Shown: piece after piece, positions 16,192 to 25,376 of the stretch
Numbering within the stretch: the stretch's first letter is position 1
How the letters are laid out: each line of letters opens with the position of its first letter
Assembly (NCBI GenBank): GCA_900768845.1
Contig: CAAGEK010000051.1
Coordinates: 62,001 to 126,000, forward strand
Reading direction: 5' to 3'
DNA length: 64,000 nt
DNA from: Alphaproteobacteria bacterium
GTDB lineage: Bacteria; Pseudomonadota; Alphaproteobacteria; CAAGCB01; CAG-977
Notes under the pieces: generated by a model
Told to the model about the DNA's origin: nothing
Seen by the model: the letters and a program-made list of their open reading frames with translations, nothing else
Databases searched by the model: none
Program-made: the position numbers and the translations under genes

Positions 16192-17982
16192 TTATTCGCG
16201 ATCTTTCATAAACTGCAATTTGTACAAGCGAGAATAAATTCCGCCGTGTTCCAACAGTTCTTCATGCGTTCCCTCATCAACGATTTCCCCTTCGTTAAAC
16301 ACATAAATCCTGTCGGCGTTGATGACGGTTGACAAGCGGTGGGCAATGACAATCGAAGTCCGCCCTTTCATCAAGGTGTCCAAAGAATCCTGAACGATCC
16401 GCTCCGATTGGGAATCCAAAGCGGAAGTCGCTTCGTCCAACAACAAAACCGGCGCGTTTTTCAGCATGGCGCGAGCGATTGAAATCATCTGGCGTTGTCC
16501 GCCCGACAAACGTCCGCCGCGTTCGCCCAAAACCGTGTCGTACCCGTGTTCCGTCCCCATGATGAAATCATGTGCGGCGGCGGCTTTGGCCGCGGCGACG
16601 ACCTGTTCGTCCGTCGCATCGGGCGTACCGTAACGGATGTTGTTTTTTATCGTGTCGTCAAAGATGATGACATCCTGAGAAACGTAAGCGACCTGTTTGC
16701 GCAGACTTTCCAACGTCACACCGTGGATGTCCTGTCCGTCGATCAAAATCCTGCCCGCCTGCGGATCGTAAAAACGGGGGATCAGGTTGATCAGCGTCGA
16801 TTTGCCCGAACCGCTGTGCCCGACGACGGCTACCGTTTGGCCGACGTCAACCTTCAAAGACACGTTTTTCAACACGGGATGTTCGCCGTCATAGGAAAAA
16901 TTGATGTTTTCCACCGCCAAAGACGCATTTTTCACATCCAAAACCTTGGCGTCCTCTGCATCCCGAATGGCAGGGCGAATATCCATCATTGCAAACAAAC
17001 GCTGCATGGAAGCAATGCCCATTTGCATCCGCATATGCAAATTCGCAATGTTTTTCATAGGCTTGTACGCCGCCACAATCGCCAGCAGAAACACCATGAA
17101 GTTTCCGGGGGTCATCTGCCCCTGTAAAATCCTGTATCCGCCGTATGCCAACGTCCCCGCCATGGCGACGCCGCCGAAGAACTCCATCAAAGGGCTTTGC
17201 AGGCTGGCCAGTTTCGTCATGCTGTATGAAATCTTGTTCATACGGTTGATTGATTCCAACAGAACCTGCTCTTCCTTTTCTTCGGTGCAGTACGATTTGA
17301 CGATTTTTATGCCCTGAAACGTTTGAGCCAAAACGTTGTAGAGCAATCCGTACACTTCCTGCATACTTTTCGTTTTACGGCGCATTTTCCTGCCGCAGTA
17401 AATGACCGGAGCCATTCCCAGCGGGAACACGAAAAACATGATGCACGCCATTTCAAACGATTGGAAAAACATCAGCAAAACCAAAAAGAAAACGGAAGCC
17501 GAATCTTTGACCAAAGTTGTCAGACTGTTCAATACGGCGTCTTTGATAATTCCGACGTCGGCCGTGAAATGGGACAAAATGTCCCCCGTCGACCTTTGAG
17601 CGAAAAAGGCGTTGTCCATATGCACGACGCGACGGAAAACGTCCATTTGCATATCGGTCAAAATCCGGATGCTCATTTTTGTCATGACCAGACTTTGCCC
17701 GTACGTCGCCAACCCTTTAATCAGGTACAACAGCAGGATGACCAATCCGATCGTGCCCAGCGTGTCGCGGTTTTTGCTGATGAACACTTCATCGAAAACC
17801 GGCTTCATCTGGCGCACCAGCAACGCGTCAAAGCTGGATCCGATCAGCATCAGGATGACGGAAACGGTCAAAAGCTTCCATTTGTCGGCGATATACGTCT
17901 TCCAAACGCGCTTGACCATCAAAAGATTTTCTTTGCTCAGCGACGGCAAATCGCTGTTTTTTGATTTTCTGAAAAATCCCAT
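16192..17982 (-). CDS. msbA: Lipid A/LPS flippase MsbA-type ABC exporter
   Basis: 596 residues from the ATG at 17982, which has AGAGAG upstream; a longer frame begins with TTG at 18048 but has no ribosome site. Residues ~30-320 form the six-helix exporter domain (LTVSVILMLIGSSFDALLVR; RSTGDILSHFTADVGIIKD). The ATPase domain follows with GHSGSGKSTL (Walker A), VAYVSQDVIIFDDTIKNNIR (Q-loop), RLSGGQRQ (signature), VLLLDEATSALD (Walker B) and IVIAHRLST (H-loop). As a homodimer it flips lipid A core or related lipids across the inner membrane. It is transcribed after the GGDEF-like gene (79-bp gap). Sequence alone cannot exclude a different lipid or drug substrate. Confidence 0.8.
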   Translation of the reverse strand: MGFFRKSKNSDLPSLSKENLLMVKRVWKTYIADKWKLLTVSVILMLIGSSFDALLVRQMKPVFDEVFISKNRDTLGTIGLVILLLYLIKGLATYGQSLVMTKMSIRILTDMQMDVFRRVVHMDNAFFAQRSTGDILSHFTADVGIIKDAVLNSLTTLVKDSASVFFLVLLMFFQSFEMACIMFFVFPLGMAPVIYCGRKMRRKTKSMQEVYGLLYNVLAQTFQGIKIVKSYCTEEKEEQVLLESINRMNKISYSMTKLASLQSPLMEFFGGVAMAGTLAYGGYRILQGQMTPGNFMVFLLAIVAAYKPMKNIANLHMRMQMGIASMQRLFAMMDIRPAIRDAEDAKVLDVKNASLAVENINFSYDGEHPVLKNVSLKVDVGQTVAVVGHSGSGKSTLINLIPRFYDPQAGRILIDGQDIHGVTLESLRKQVAYVSQDVIIFDDTIKNNIRYGTPDATDEQVVAAAKAAAAHDFIMGTEHGYDTVLGERGGRLSGGQRQMISIARAMLKNAPVLLLDEATSALDSQSERIVQDSLDTLMKGRTSIVIAHRLSTVINADRIYVFNEGEIVDEGTHEELLEHGGIYSRLYKLQFMKDRE

Positions 17983-18061
17983 TTTTCTCTCTGTACAACA
18001 AAGCCCGAAAAGCCTTCCGACCTTAAAGGGAAAGGCGGCGTTTCGCAAGCCCTTTTAAATC

Positions 18062-19150
18062 TCAGCCCTTTAAAAAGAACTCGCTTTTATCCGAAATGGC
18101 CGCCTGAGCGACATTGACGTTTTCAACGGCGACGTCCATCAAATCGTCGGCCGAAACGAACTCTTTGGGTCCCGTCTGAACCAATCCCATGCAAAAAGCC
18201 AGACCGTAAGTGCTTCTTTGACGGAATTTTTCAATGACGCGGCGGCAAACCTTGCGCGCATCCGCCGCGACCGCGTTGGGCATGACGACACAGAACTGAT
18301 CGTCCTTGTAACGGCAGATGATATCGGTTTCACGGTATGCATCCGTCAACGTCGCCGCCATAATGTTCAACAGCTTGTCACCGACGCGCCGGCCTTCGGC
18401 TTCCATAAATTCGCGAAACCCGTTGAAATCGAACAAAATCAAAGACAAAGGCCATTTATGCCTTTGAGCGTTCCCCAATTCGCGGTACAGGTTGTCAAAC
18501 AACCCGCGTGCATTGTACAATCCCGTCAGCGGGTCTTTTTGGGACAAATCGGCGATCGACTGGGTCAATCGGGCGACTTTGCGCTCCAGCATTGACGAAT
18601 AGGCCGACCGTTTGCGTTCGTTTTCGGCTTCAAAACGCTGTCTGGCCTCGTCAAAGCCTTCCATAACCAGCATATTGTCCAACCGCACGAATTTTGACAG
18701 GGAACGGCACGCCAAAATCCCCGTATCCGTTTTGCCCAAAGCCTGAATCAATTCGACTTCCAAAGCCTGTTGCATATACGAAGCGATCGGAATGAACAAT
18801 TTGGGCTGGATGTCGAAACGGTAATACAGCGCACCGGCTTTTACACGGGTTTCGATATATTTTTCATCGCACGCCCCGCCGAAATAATCGCGCATATAAT
18901 CGCGGACGATTTTCTGAAAATCCTTGGCCGACGACAATTCTGAAATCATCTGCTTCATTTCCGGTGCAAGCATCGCCTTTTCCGTCATATCGCGAGCCAA
19001 AGCCTCCAAGCGCGGAAACATCGCCGCCCGCGCAGAGGTCAGCAGGGAAACGTCCGTCGAGGAAAAATCCAAAAGCTGCAACGTCGTTTCGATCTCCTGC
19101 TCCGACATCACCAGTTTTTCGGCCAAAAGATCCGTGGCTATCAATTTCAT
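18062..19150 (-). CDS. Globin-sensor-like / degenerate GGDEF protein
   Basis: 362 residues. The N-terminal helical half (1-165) resembles the globin-coupled sensor domain, ending with TRVKAGALYYRFDIQPKLFI (101-120); where heme-binding members have the proximal histidine (VHVRIG pattern) this protein has Tyr109. A coiled linker leads to a GGDEF domain starting KDPLTGLYN (205-213). Its catalytic signature GGDEF is KDDQF (282-286) and the first metal-binding segment is DFNGF (241-245) rather than DxDxF. RETD at 273-276, five residues before the signature, keeps the RxxD inhibitory-site pattern. Diguanylate cyclase activity is therefore unlikely; a c-di-GMP receptor role is possible (inference). 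GGAAGAGGAG precedes the ATG. It sits 16 bases after the FAD oxidase gene. Confidence 0.75.
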   Translation of the reverse strand: MKLIATDLLAEKLVMSEQEIETTLQLLDFSSTDVSLLTSARAAMFPRLEALARDMTEKAMLAPEMKQMISELSSAKDFQKIVRDYMRDYFGGACDEKYIETRVKAGALYYRFDIQPKLFIPIASYMQQALEVELIQALGKTDTGILACRSLSKFVRLDNMLVMEGFDEARQRFEAENERKRSAYSSMLERKVARLTQSIADLSQKDPLTGLYNARGLFDNLYRELGNAQRHKWPLSLILFDFNGFREFMEAEGRRVGDKLLNIMAATLTDAYRETDIICRYKDDQFCVVMPNAVAADARKVCRRVIEKFRQRSTYGLAFCMGLVQTGPKEFVSADDLMDVAVENVNVAQAAISDKSEFFLKG

Positions 19151-19166
19151 GTCATTCTCCTCTTCC

Positions 19167-20489
19167 TTAAACGGGATTCATCAGATTATAGGGATCGAAC
19201 GAAGATTTCAACGCTCTGAGCATATCGGCGAACTCGCCTTTTTCGCTTTCTTCGGATTGCGACTTGTCCGGCGTCTGTCCGGCGCACATACCGCCCGCCT
19301 GACGCGCCAGATTTTCAAACAGCCCGAAAACGCCGGCCGCCTGTTTTTCCGCGGCGTCCCCGTTGACGTCTTCGGGAAAGCGCACCCTGAGGAACAAACT
19401 GCCCTCCCCCAAACGCGACAGGGGAATCAATACGGCTTTGGGAAACGCGTAAGCCGCTTGAATCTCCAAACGTTCAAGCATCCCCGCCATTTTGGAAACG
19501 GGCAGAACGGCCTCTTTGAAAAACACCACGCCGTCCGGACGGTTCAAACACCTCAACCCCACGCCGATACGCGCCAGATTTTCCGCGTTTTCCTGATGTT
19601 TGGACGTTACGGCTTCGCGAATCAACCCTTTGCGGACGGCTTCGCGTTTCAATTCTTCCAAAAACGCTCCCACGCCTTCGTTCACGACGGTCGAAGAAAA
19701 TTCGATCAGAACGTACCACGCCGCATCCGCCGGTTTTTTCAAATCGCGCACATCCGCCAGAATTTCATTCATTCCCGACCGCGGAAACACATCGAAGCCC
19801 GTCAGCAAAGTCGCCCCCAAATGACGCGACAGCTCGAACAGTTTGCCGACGCCGGACAACCCGTCGCATAAACACAGCATCCGCCGCATATCGACGGGTT
19901 TGGGATGCAACTTTATAACCGCCGCCGTGATAAATCCTATGCTTCCCCGCGACCCGACAAACAGGTTTTTCATCATGTCTGCTTCGGAAGTCGCATATTT
20001 TTCCAAAGTGTTTTTAACCGTGCCGTCCGATAGAACCAGTTCCGTCCCCAAAGTCAGTTCCTTCGGAGTTCCGTAACGGAAAACGCCGGCATTGACGACG
20101 TTCGCCGCCAGCCCCCCCCCGATGCGCGCCGTTTCGGGCGCGTTCATATAAAGCGGGAACAGAAAACCCGCTTCGTCCGCCACGCGACGGGCGTTTTCAA
20201 ACGTGCATCCCGCTTGAACGGTAATCGTCCCTTCGACGGGATCGACCGCCAACACTTTGTCCATACGGTCGAACAACACATTGAAAACACCGGAACGCAT
20301 CCCGCTTTCGCCGGAACAGGGGCGCATCGGCACACGGTGACGGGAACACAACGCCGCGAAACGGGACAAATCATCCCTCGAAGACGGATGAAAAACCGCC
20401 TTCCCCTTTGCCCCGTCGGGGAAGGTCACAGCCTCCCCTCCCGCGATTTCCGTTATTTTTTCCCGTAATTCAGCCGATATTTCCTGCAT
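19167..20489 (-). CDS. FAD-binding oxidase/dehydrogenase, GlcD/D-lactate dehydrogenase-like
   Basis: 440 residues. N-terminal PCMH-type FAD domain: PSSRDDLSRFAALCSRHRVP, RPCSGESGMRSG, VEGTITVQAGCTFE and TARIGGGLAANVVNAG (pyrophosphate-binding stretch), then FVGSRGSIGFITAAVIKLHP. The C-terminus ends ALKSSFDPYNLMNPV, the usual FDPxxLxNPG-like tail of the glycolate/D-lactate/D-2-hydroxyglutarate oxidase family. No iron-sulfur motif is present. Substrate is likely a D-2-hydroxy acid but cannot be specified. It lies between tsaC (18 bases) and the GGDEF-like gene (16 bases) in one minus-strand unit. Confidence 0.75.
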   Translation of the reverse strand: MQEISAELREKITEIAGGEAVTFPDGAKGKAVFHPSSRDDLSRFAALCSRHRVPMRPCSGESGMRSGVFNVLFDRMDKVLAVDPVEGTITVQAGCTFENARRVADEAGFLFPLYMNAPETARIGGGLAANVVNAGVFRYGTPKELTLGTELVLSDGTVKNTLEKYATSEADMMKNLFVGSRGSIGFITAAVIKLHPKPVDMRRMLCLCDGLSGVGKLFELSRHLGATLLTGFDVFPRSGMNEILADVRDLKKPADAAWYVLIEFSSTVVNEGVGAFLEELKREAVRKGLIREAVTSKHQENAENLARIGVGLRCLNRPDGVVFFKEAVLPVSKMAGMLERLEIQAAYAFPKAVLIPLSRLGEGSLFLRVRFPEDVNGDAAEKQAAGVFGLFENLARQAGGMCAGQTPDKSQSEESEKGEFADMLRALKSSFDPYNLMNPV

Positions 20490-20507
20490 CGAATCCCTTC
20501 ATCCTTA

Positions 20508-21488
20508 TTAATGGCGCGGATAAGCCGCACGTTTCAAACGGTCGTTGATCGCCAATCCCAAACCGTTCATCGGAACGGGGGAAACGGCGATGGCCTTGAA
20601 TTCCATACGATCCAATTCACGCATATACGCGAATAAATGTGCCGCCGCTTCGTTCAAATCCCCCGAAGGGCTCAAGTTCAAAACGGCATTTTCAACTTTG
20701 CCGAAACCCAGCAAAGCCTCCCCCTCCTCCGCTTTGTCCGCGTTCAGGCGCACGGGGATCGACGGAGCGTAATGGGACGAAAGCTGCCCCGGAGAACGCG
20801 GCAACGCCGGATCGCTGTCGGGGAACAGAACGGATCCTTTTCCCGTTTCCGTTTCGATCTCCTCAACCGTCAACCCTCCGGCTCGGAGCAAAACGGGGCG
20901 GTCGCCGCGCACATCCAAAACGGTCGATTCCACCCCGACGGGACAGGCTCCGCCATCAATAAGCATCGATATGCGTCCGCCCAGCCCTTGAAGAACGTGT
21001 CCGGCCGTCGTCGGGCTGACCGTGCCGGAGATATTCGCGCTGGGAGCGGCCACCGGAACGCCCGCCGCTTCGATCAAAGCGCGGGCGAACGGATGTGACG
21101 GCAACCGAACCGCCACGGAATCCAACCCCGCACTGACCAGATATGAAACGGCGCAACCGGCTTTCCGTTTCATCACCAACGTCATCGGCCCCGGCCAAAA
21201 ACGGCGTGCCAGCCGCCGCGCAACGTCGGAAACCTCGGCGAACCCCTCCGCCCAAGACAAATCCGGAATGTGAGCGATCAGCGGATTGAACTGCGGCCTG
21301 CCCTTGGCTTCGAAAATCGACGCCACGGCCTTGTCATCCGTCGCATCCGCCCCCAAGCCGTACACCGTTTCCGTCGGAAAGGCCACCAGCTCTCCTTGAA
21401 CCAGCAACCGTCCCCCTTCCGCCGCGGATTCGGGGGAAGCCGGCAAAACGACCGTTTTCAAATTCCATTCCCGCATCGTCAATACCAT
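20508..21488 (-). CDS. tsaC: L-threonylcarbamoyladenylate synthase (TsaC/Sua5)
   Basis: 326 residues, the long Sua5 form. The YrdC domain (about 15-200) shows AFPTETVYGLGADATDD, EAKGRPQFNPLIAHI (the K/R substrate-binding motif) and PSANISGTVSPTTAGHV; the C-terminal Sua5 domain follows after PGQLSSHYAPSIPV. It makes threonylcarbamoyl-AMP from threonine, bicarbonate and ATP for the t6A37 modification of ANN-decoding tRNAs. The ATG at 21488 overlaps the 3' end of the zntB-like gene by 10 bases; a second ATG at 21476 lies just after that gene's stop and is an alternative start (MREWNLKT). Confidence 0.95.
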   Translation of the reverse strand: MVLTMREWNLKTVVLPASPESAAEGGRLLVQGELVAFPTETVYGLGADATDDKAVASIFEAKGRPQFNPLIAHIPDLSWAEGFAEVSDVARRLARRFWPGPMTLVMKRKAGCAVSYLVSAGLDSVAVRLPSHPFARALIEAAGVPVAAPSANISGTVSPTTAGHVLQGLGGRISMLIDGGACPVGVESTVLDVRGDRPVLLRAGGLTVEEIETETGKGSVLFPDSDPALPRSPGQLSSHYAPSIPVRLNADKAEEGEALLGFGKVENAVLNLSPSGDLNEAAAHLFAYMRELDRMEFKAIAVSPVPMNGLGLAINDRLKRAAYPRH

Positions 21489-22513
21489 CTCAAGCGTTTA
21501 AAGACGATCATCAGCACCAAACCGAACAGGAACATCAACCCCGTTACGATTAAAAAGCCGTTTTCATTTTCGGCGAACGGAATGCCGCCGACATTCATGC
21601 CCAACAGTCCCGAAATGAACGTCAAAGGAACGAAAATCGCCGCCAACACGGACAGCATATACATATTTTCCTGCGTTTCCTCACGCATCTGGCTGGACAG
21701 TTCGTCCATATTAATCGACGCACGTTCGCGCAAGCTGTCGATATCTTCGATAATCCTCAACATCCGGTTGGCGTTTTCGCGCAACTGGTACTGGTTTTCC
21801 TTGTTCAACCAACTCATCAGTTGCCGCGGCAACATTTCCATCGCGTCGCGTTGAGGCGAAAGGTAACGCCGCATTTCCGACAGCTTGCGTCGGGATTCGG
21901 AAAGGGGGGCCATCATATCGTCGTCATCGTCGTCGTCAATGATTTTGTCTTCGATATTGTCAATCGAATATTCGACGTCGGCCACCGTCGCCACAATCCT
22001 GTCCAACGTTGTCGAACAAACTTCGTCCAGCATCTCCCCCGTCGTTTTGGGTCCCACTCCGGTCATCAGCTTGCGGTCGATTTCGCGCATCGTCGACAGC
22101 GGGCTTTCGCGCAGGGTGACGATGCGGTTTTTTTCGCACCAGATGCGCAAGGAAATCATGTCGTCGGGTTCTTCTCCGGGGTTCAGGTTGATGGCGCGCA
22201 AAAACAACAGCAGGTTGTCCCCGAACGGCATACAGCGGGGACGCGGTTCTTCGTCTTCAAGCAACGCTTCCAAAACCAGCGGATCGATATGACTGCGGTT
22301 CAACATCCAATCGTGCGTCCCTTCGACGGACAAGTCCAGATGCAACCACAAAGTGCCGTCTTCGGGTTTCCATTCCCCGATTTCGGATTCATCCAAGCTT
22401 TTGCCGCCGCCCGCGCCGTCCAAAAGGATGGCGTAAAGCAACCATTCGCGATCGGGAATCAAGACGTCCTGATCCGATTCCTGCGCCTCTTCCCTTTCGG
22501 GCGTTTCCGTCAT
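21479..22513 (-). CDS. CorA-family transporter, ZntB-like
   Basis: 344 residues from the ATG at 22513 (GGAGAAG seven bases upstream); a longer frame begins with TTG at 22552. A large acidic cytoplasmic domain is followed by two C-terminal helices. The first is preceded by MYMLSVLAAIFVPLTFISGL and ends in GMNVGGIPF, the GMN pore signature with the VGGIP extension typical of ZntB rather than CorA. The protein ends FKRLRWY. An uninterrupted run of seven Asp (KIIDDDDDDDMM) in the cytoplasmic helices is unusual. Known function of the branch: Zn2+ (proton-coupled) or Mg2+ transport as a pentamer. It is divergent from pepA and is the first gene of the minus-strand series. Confidence 0.85.
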   Translation of the reverse strand: MTETPEREEAQESDQDVLIPDREWLLYAILLDGAGGGKSLDESEIGEWKPEDGTLWLHLDLSVEGTHDWMLNRSHIDPLVLEALLEDEEPRPRCMPFGDNLLLFLRAINLNPGEEPDDMISLRIWCEKNRIVTLRESPLSTMREIDRKLMTGVGPKTTGEMLDEVCSTTLDRIVATVADVEYSIDNIEDKIIDDDDDDDMMAPLSESRRKLSEMRRYLSPQRDAMEMLPRQLMSWLNKENQYQLRENANRMLRIIEDIDSLRERASINMDELSSQMREETQENMYMLSVLAAIFVPLTFISGLLGMNVGGIPFAENENGFLIVTGLMFLFGLVLMIVFKRLRWY

Positions 22514-22688
22514 AGCATCTTCTCCGCCGTTGTCTGTAATTTCTTTTAACAAAAATATCGGCGCGTTGCACTCAATTTAAGTCGTTTTTGTCAAAAAATC
22601 TCAAAAATGCGTCTTCCCGCCCTTTGATTCAAAGATTGAAAAGTGTATGCTAAGCGTCAGTTTTCATTTTTATAACGGAAGCCTGATC

Positions 22689-24158
22689 ATGAAAATCTTA
22701 TTTAAAAAAACGGAAATTCCCAGCGACGGAGCGTTGATCGTCGGCGTGTATGACGATTTGACGCTGACGAAAACGGCCAAAAAAGTCGATACACTGATGA
22801 AAGGCCGCTTGGTTCGCGCTTTAAAGACGGACGGTTTCACGGGCAAAGGCGGCGACCTGTTCATCGAAGTCGCCCCCGAAGCGTTGTCCGTCAAACGTTT
22901 GGTGTGCGTCGGTCTGGGACGCAAGGAAAAGATGTGCGAAACCGCCGCCGTCGCCGCCGGAGCGGCGGCCGTTGACGCTTTGCTGACCTGCGGAGAAAAA
23001 ACGGCGGATTTCGCCGTTGACGATTTGCCCGCCCACGAAGTCGGATTCGGGGCGAAGCTGGCCTCCTACCGGTTTTTGAAACACAAATCCGTTCAGAAAA
23101 AGCCCGTTTCGCTGGAAGAGTTTTACATCATGACCGCTAACGCCCAAGCCGCCCAAAACGCATACGAAACGACGGCCGCCGTTGCGAAAGGCGTTTACAC
23201 GGCGCGTGATCTGGTCAACGAACCCGCGAACATCGTCACGCCGTCGGCTTTCGCCGCCCGTGCGATCGATCTGCAAAAATACGGTTTGAAAACGGAAATC
23301 TACGACCGTGAAATTTTAAAGGAAAAAGGCTTTAACATGATGCTGGGCGTCGCGCAAGGATCTGCGAACCCGCCGTGTCTGGCCGTCGTCCAATGGATCG
23401 GCAACCCCGATTCAAAAGACGTCCCCCTTGTTCTGGTCGGAAAAGGCGTCTGTTTCGATTCGGGCGGCGTCAGCCTGAAACCCGCGAGCGGCATGGAAGA
23501 AATGAAAGACGATATGGCCGGAGCGGCCGTCGCTTTGGGAACGATGCAGGCTTTGGCCATGCGCAAAGCCAAAGTCAACGTCGCCGCCGTCATGCCTTTG
23601 GTTGAAAATATGCCGTCGGGAACGGCGCAACGTCCGGGGGACGTCGTAAAGGCGTTGTCGGGAACGACGGTCGAAGTCGTCAACACCGACGCGGAAGGCC
23701 GGTTGATTCTGGGCGATGCGATGTGGTACGCACAGGAACGCTTCAAACCGCAAACGATGATCGATCTGGCGACGCTGACGGGCGCGGTGATCGTCGCGTT
23801 GGGGTCGGATTATGCGGGGCTGTTCGCCAACGACGACGCTTTGGCGGATTCGCTGTTGAAATCTTCCAAATCGGTCGGGGAAAAGCTGTGGCGTCTGCCG
23901 TTGGACGACTTATTCGACGAGCAAATCGTTTCCGACGTCGCCGACATTATGAACGTCGGGTCGAAAGGGCGCGAAGCCGGCAGCATCATCGCCGCGACGT
24001 TTTTAAAACGCTTTGTAAAACCCGAAACGAAATGGGCGCATCTGGACATCGCCGGCGTCACGTTTTCCAAAAAGGGAAAACCCGTTTCACCCAAAGGCGC
24101 GACGGGATACGGCGTTCAAACGCTGAACCGTTTCATTCGGGACAATTACGAAAAATAA
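22689..24158 (+). CDS. pepA: Leucyl aminopeptidase (M17)
   Basis: 489 residues from the ATG at 22689, which has GGAAG at proper distance; an upstream ATG at 22647 lacks one. The C-terminal catalytic domain has VGKGVCFDSGGVSLKP with the first metal ligands, KDDMAGAA, and the signature NTDAEGRLILGDA, all intact, so a two-metal, hexameric aminopeptidase is predicted. The N-terminal ~170 residues form the macro-like domain of the family. Cytoplasmic peptide turnover; PepA also binds DNA in E. coli, which cannot be judged here. Monocistronic, ending at a good terminator. Confidence 0.95.
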   Translation: MKILFKKTEIPSDGALIVGVYDDLTLTKTAKKVDTLMKGRLVRALKTDGFTGKGGDLFIEVAPEALSVKRLVCVGLGRKEKMCETAAVAAGAAAVDALLTCGEKTADFAVDDLPAHEVGFGAKLASYRFLKHKSVQKKPVSLEEFYIMTANAQAAQNAYETTAAVAKGVYTARDLVNEPANIVTPSAFAARAIDLQKYGLKTEIYDREILKEKGFNMMLGVAQGSANPPCLAVVQWIGNPDSKDVPLVLVGKGVCFDSGGVSLKPASGMEEMKDDMAGAAVALGTMQALAMRKAKVNVAAVMPLVENMPSGTAQRPGDVVKALSGTTVEVVNTDAEGRLILGDAMWYAQERFKPQTMIDLATLTGAVIVALGSDYAGLFANDDALADSLLKSSKSVGEKLWRLPLDDLFDEQIVSDVADIMNVGSKGREAGSIIAATFLKRFVKPETKWAHLDIAGVTFSKKGKPVSPKGATGYGVQTLNRFIRDNYEK

Positions 24159-24170
24159 TCCCGACCGTTA

Positions 24171-24206
24171 AAAAAAGCCCCTTTCCGTTTCGGGAAGGGG
24201 CTTTTT
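24171..24206 (+). terminator. Terminator after pepA
   Basis: AAAAAAGCCCCTTTCC pairs with GGAAGGGGCTTTTT around a GTTTCG loop, followed by a T run. It starts 12 bases after the pepA stop. Confidence 0.9.
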
Positions 24207-24266
24207 CCGTATCCGTCCCCGCATTGATACAATTATTATCGGCCTTGAAAAAAAATAATCTTTAAA

Positions 24267-25376
24267 ATGTCTGATAAAATCCCCTATAGTGAAACAAAAA
24301 ATGAAAACGGAACGACGGGCGTGAGCAGGAATTTTTACACAAAACGGAAAAGAAACGGTCGCGGCGGTGCAAAACCCCGCAAGTTTCAATCGCCCGTATT
24401 CGCCGCCATCGATCTGGGGACGACGAACTGCCGTTTATTGGTCGCCACACCGACGCCGCACAGCTTTGCCGTCAAAGACACGTTTTCCAGAATCACAAAA
24501 TTGGGCGAAGGGCTGATTACGTCGGGCGAATTGTCCGAACGCGCCATGAAACGCACGGTTTCCGCTTTGAAACAGTGCGCAAAAAAGCTGGCGCGCTACA
24601 AACCGCAAAAAGTCCGTTTCGTGGCGACCGAAGCGTGCCGCCGTGCGACGAACGGGCGGGAATTCATCAAACGCGTCGAAAAAGAAACGGGGCTGTCGCT
24701 GGAAATCATTTCCTTTGAAGAAGAATGCCGGCTGGCCGTCGCCGGTTGCGTTCCGCTGATCAACCGCAACATCCGCCACGCTTTGGTTTTCGACATCGGC
24801 GGCGGGTCGACGGAAATTTCGTGGGCGCGCATCGACGAAGCGGGACACGTCGCTTTGGAAGGGATGCTGTCTTTTCCTTTGGGTGTTATCACGGTATCCG
24901 AAGCTTTCACCGGAAAAGGCCTTTCCGCCGCGGGATACCGCGCCGTCGTGCGCAAGGTTCGCTCCTATCTCGAACCGTTTGACGAAAAGCACGGCATTAT
25001 GGAAACGATCGAACAGGGCGACGTCCAGATGATCGGCACGTCGGGAACGGTGACGACGATCGGCGCGTTCCATTTGGATCTGCCCTATTACAACCGTTCC
25101 GCCGTCGACGGGCTGGCATTGAGTTTTGACGATCTGGCCAAAGCCAAACGCCGTCTGGAAAAACTGCCCTATGCGGAAAAGATCGCCCATCCCTGCATCG
25201 GTCCTCAAAGAGCGGATTTGTCTTTGGCGGGGTGCGCAATCCTGCAGGCCATTTGCGACGTGTGGCCGGTCGGTGAAGTCACCGTTGCGGACAGGGGGCT
25301 TCGCGAAGGGTTGTTGCTCGACCTGATCCGTTCGACGAACGGGCGTGAAGGCGAAAAAACGGAAAACAAACAATGA
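24267..25376 (+). CDS. Ppx/GppA phosphatase family protein
   Basis: 369 residues. The sugar-kinase/Hsp70-like fold is shown by FAAIDLGTTNCRLLVA (phosphate-1 loop), RFVATEACRRATNG, ISFEEECRLAVAGC, LVFDIGGGSTEISWA (phosphate-2) and MIGTSGTVTTIGAFH. The first ~40 residues (KRKRNGRGGAKPRKFQ) are a basic tail not part of the fold, so a later start is possible. Family activities are exopolyphosphatase and (p)ppGpp 5'-phosphohydrolase. This ~330-residue core without the C-terminal HD domain is the short alphaproteobacterial type. It overlaps rlmE by ATGA. Confidence 0.85.
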   Translation: MSDKIPYSETKNENGTTGVSRNFYTKRKRNGRGGAKPRKFQSPVFAAIDLGTTNCRLLVATPTPHSFAVKDTFSRITKLGEGLITSGELSERAMKRTVSALKQCAKKLARYKPQKVRFVATEACRRATNGREFIKRVEKETGLSLEIISFEEECRLAVAGCVPLINRNIRHALVFDIGGGSTEISWARIDEAGHVALEGMLSFPLGVITVSEAFTGKGLSAAGYRAVVRKVRSYLEPFDEKHGIMETIEQGDVQMIGTSGTVTTIGAFHLDLPYYNRSAVDGLALSFDDLAKAKRRLEKLPYAEKIAHPCIGPQRADLSLAGCAILQAICDVWPVGEVTVADRGLREGLLLDLIRSTNGREGEKTENKQ

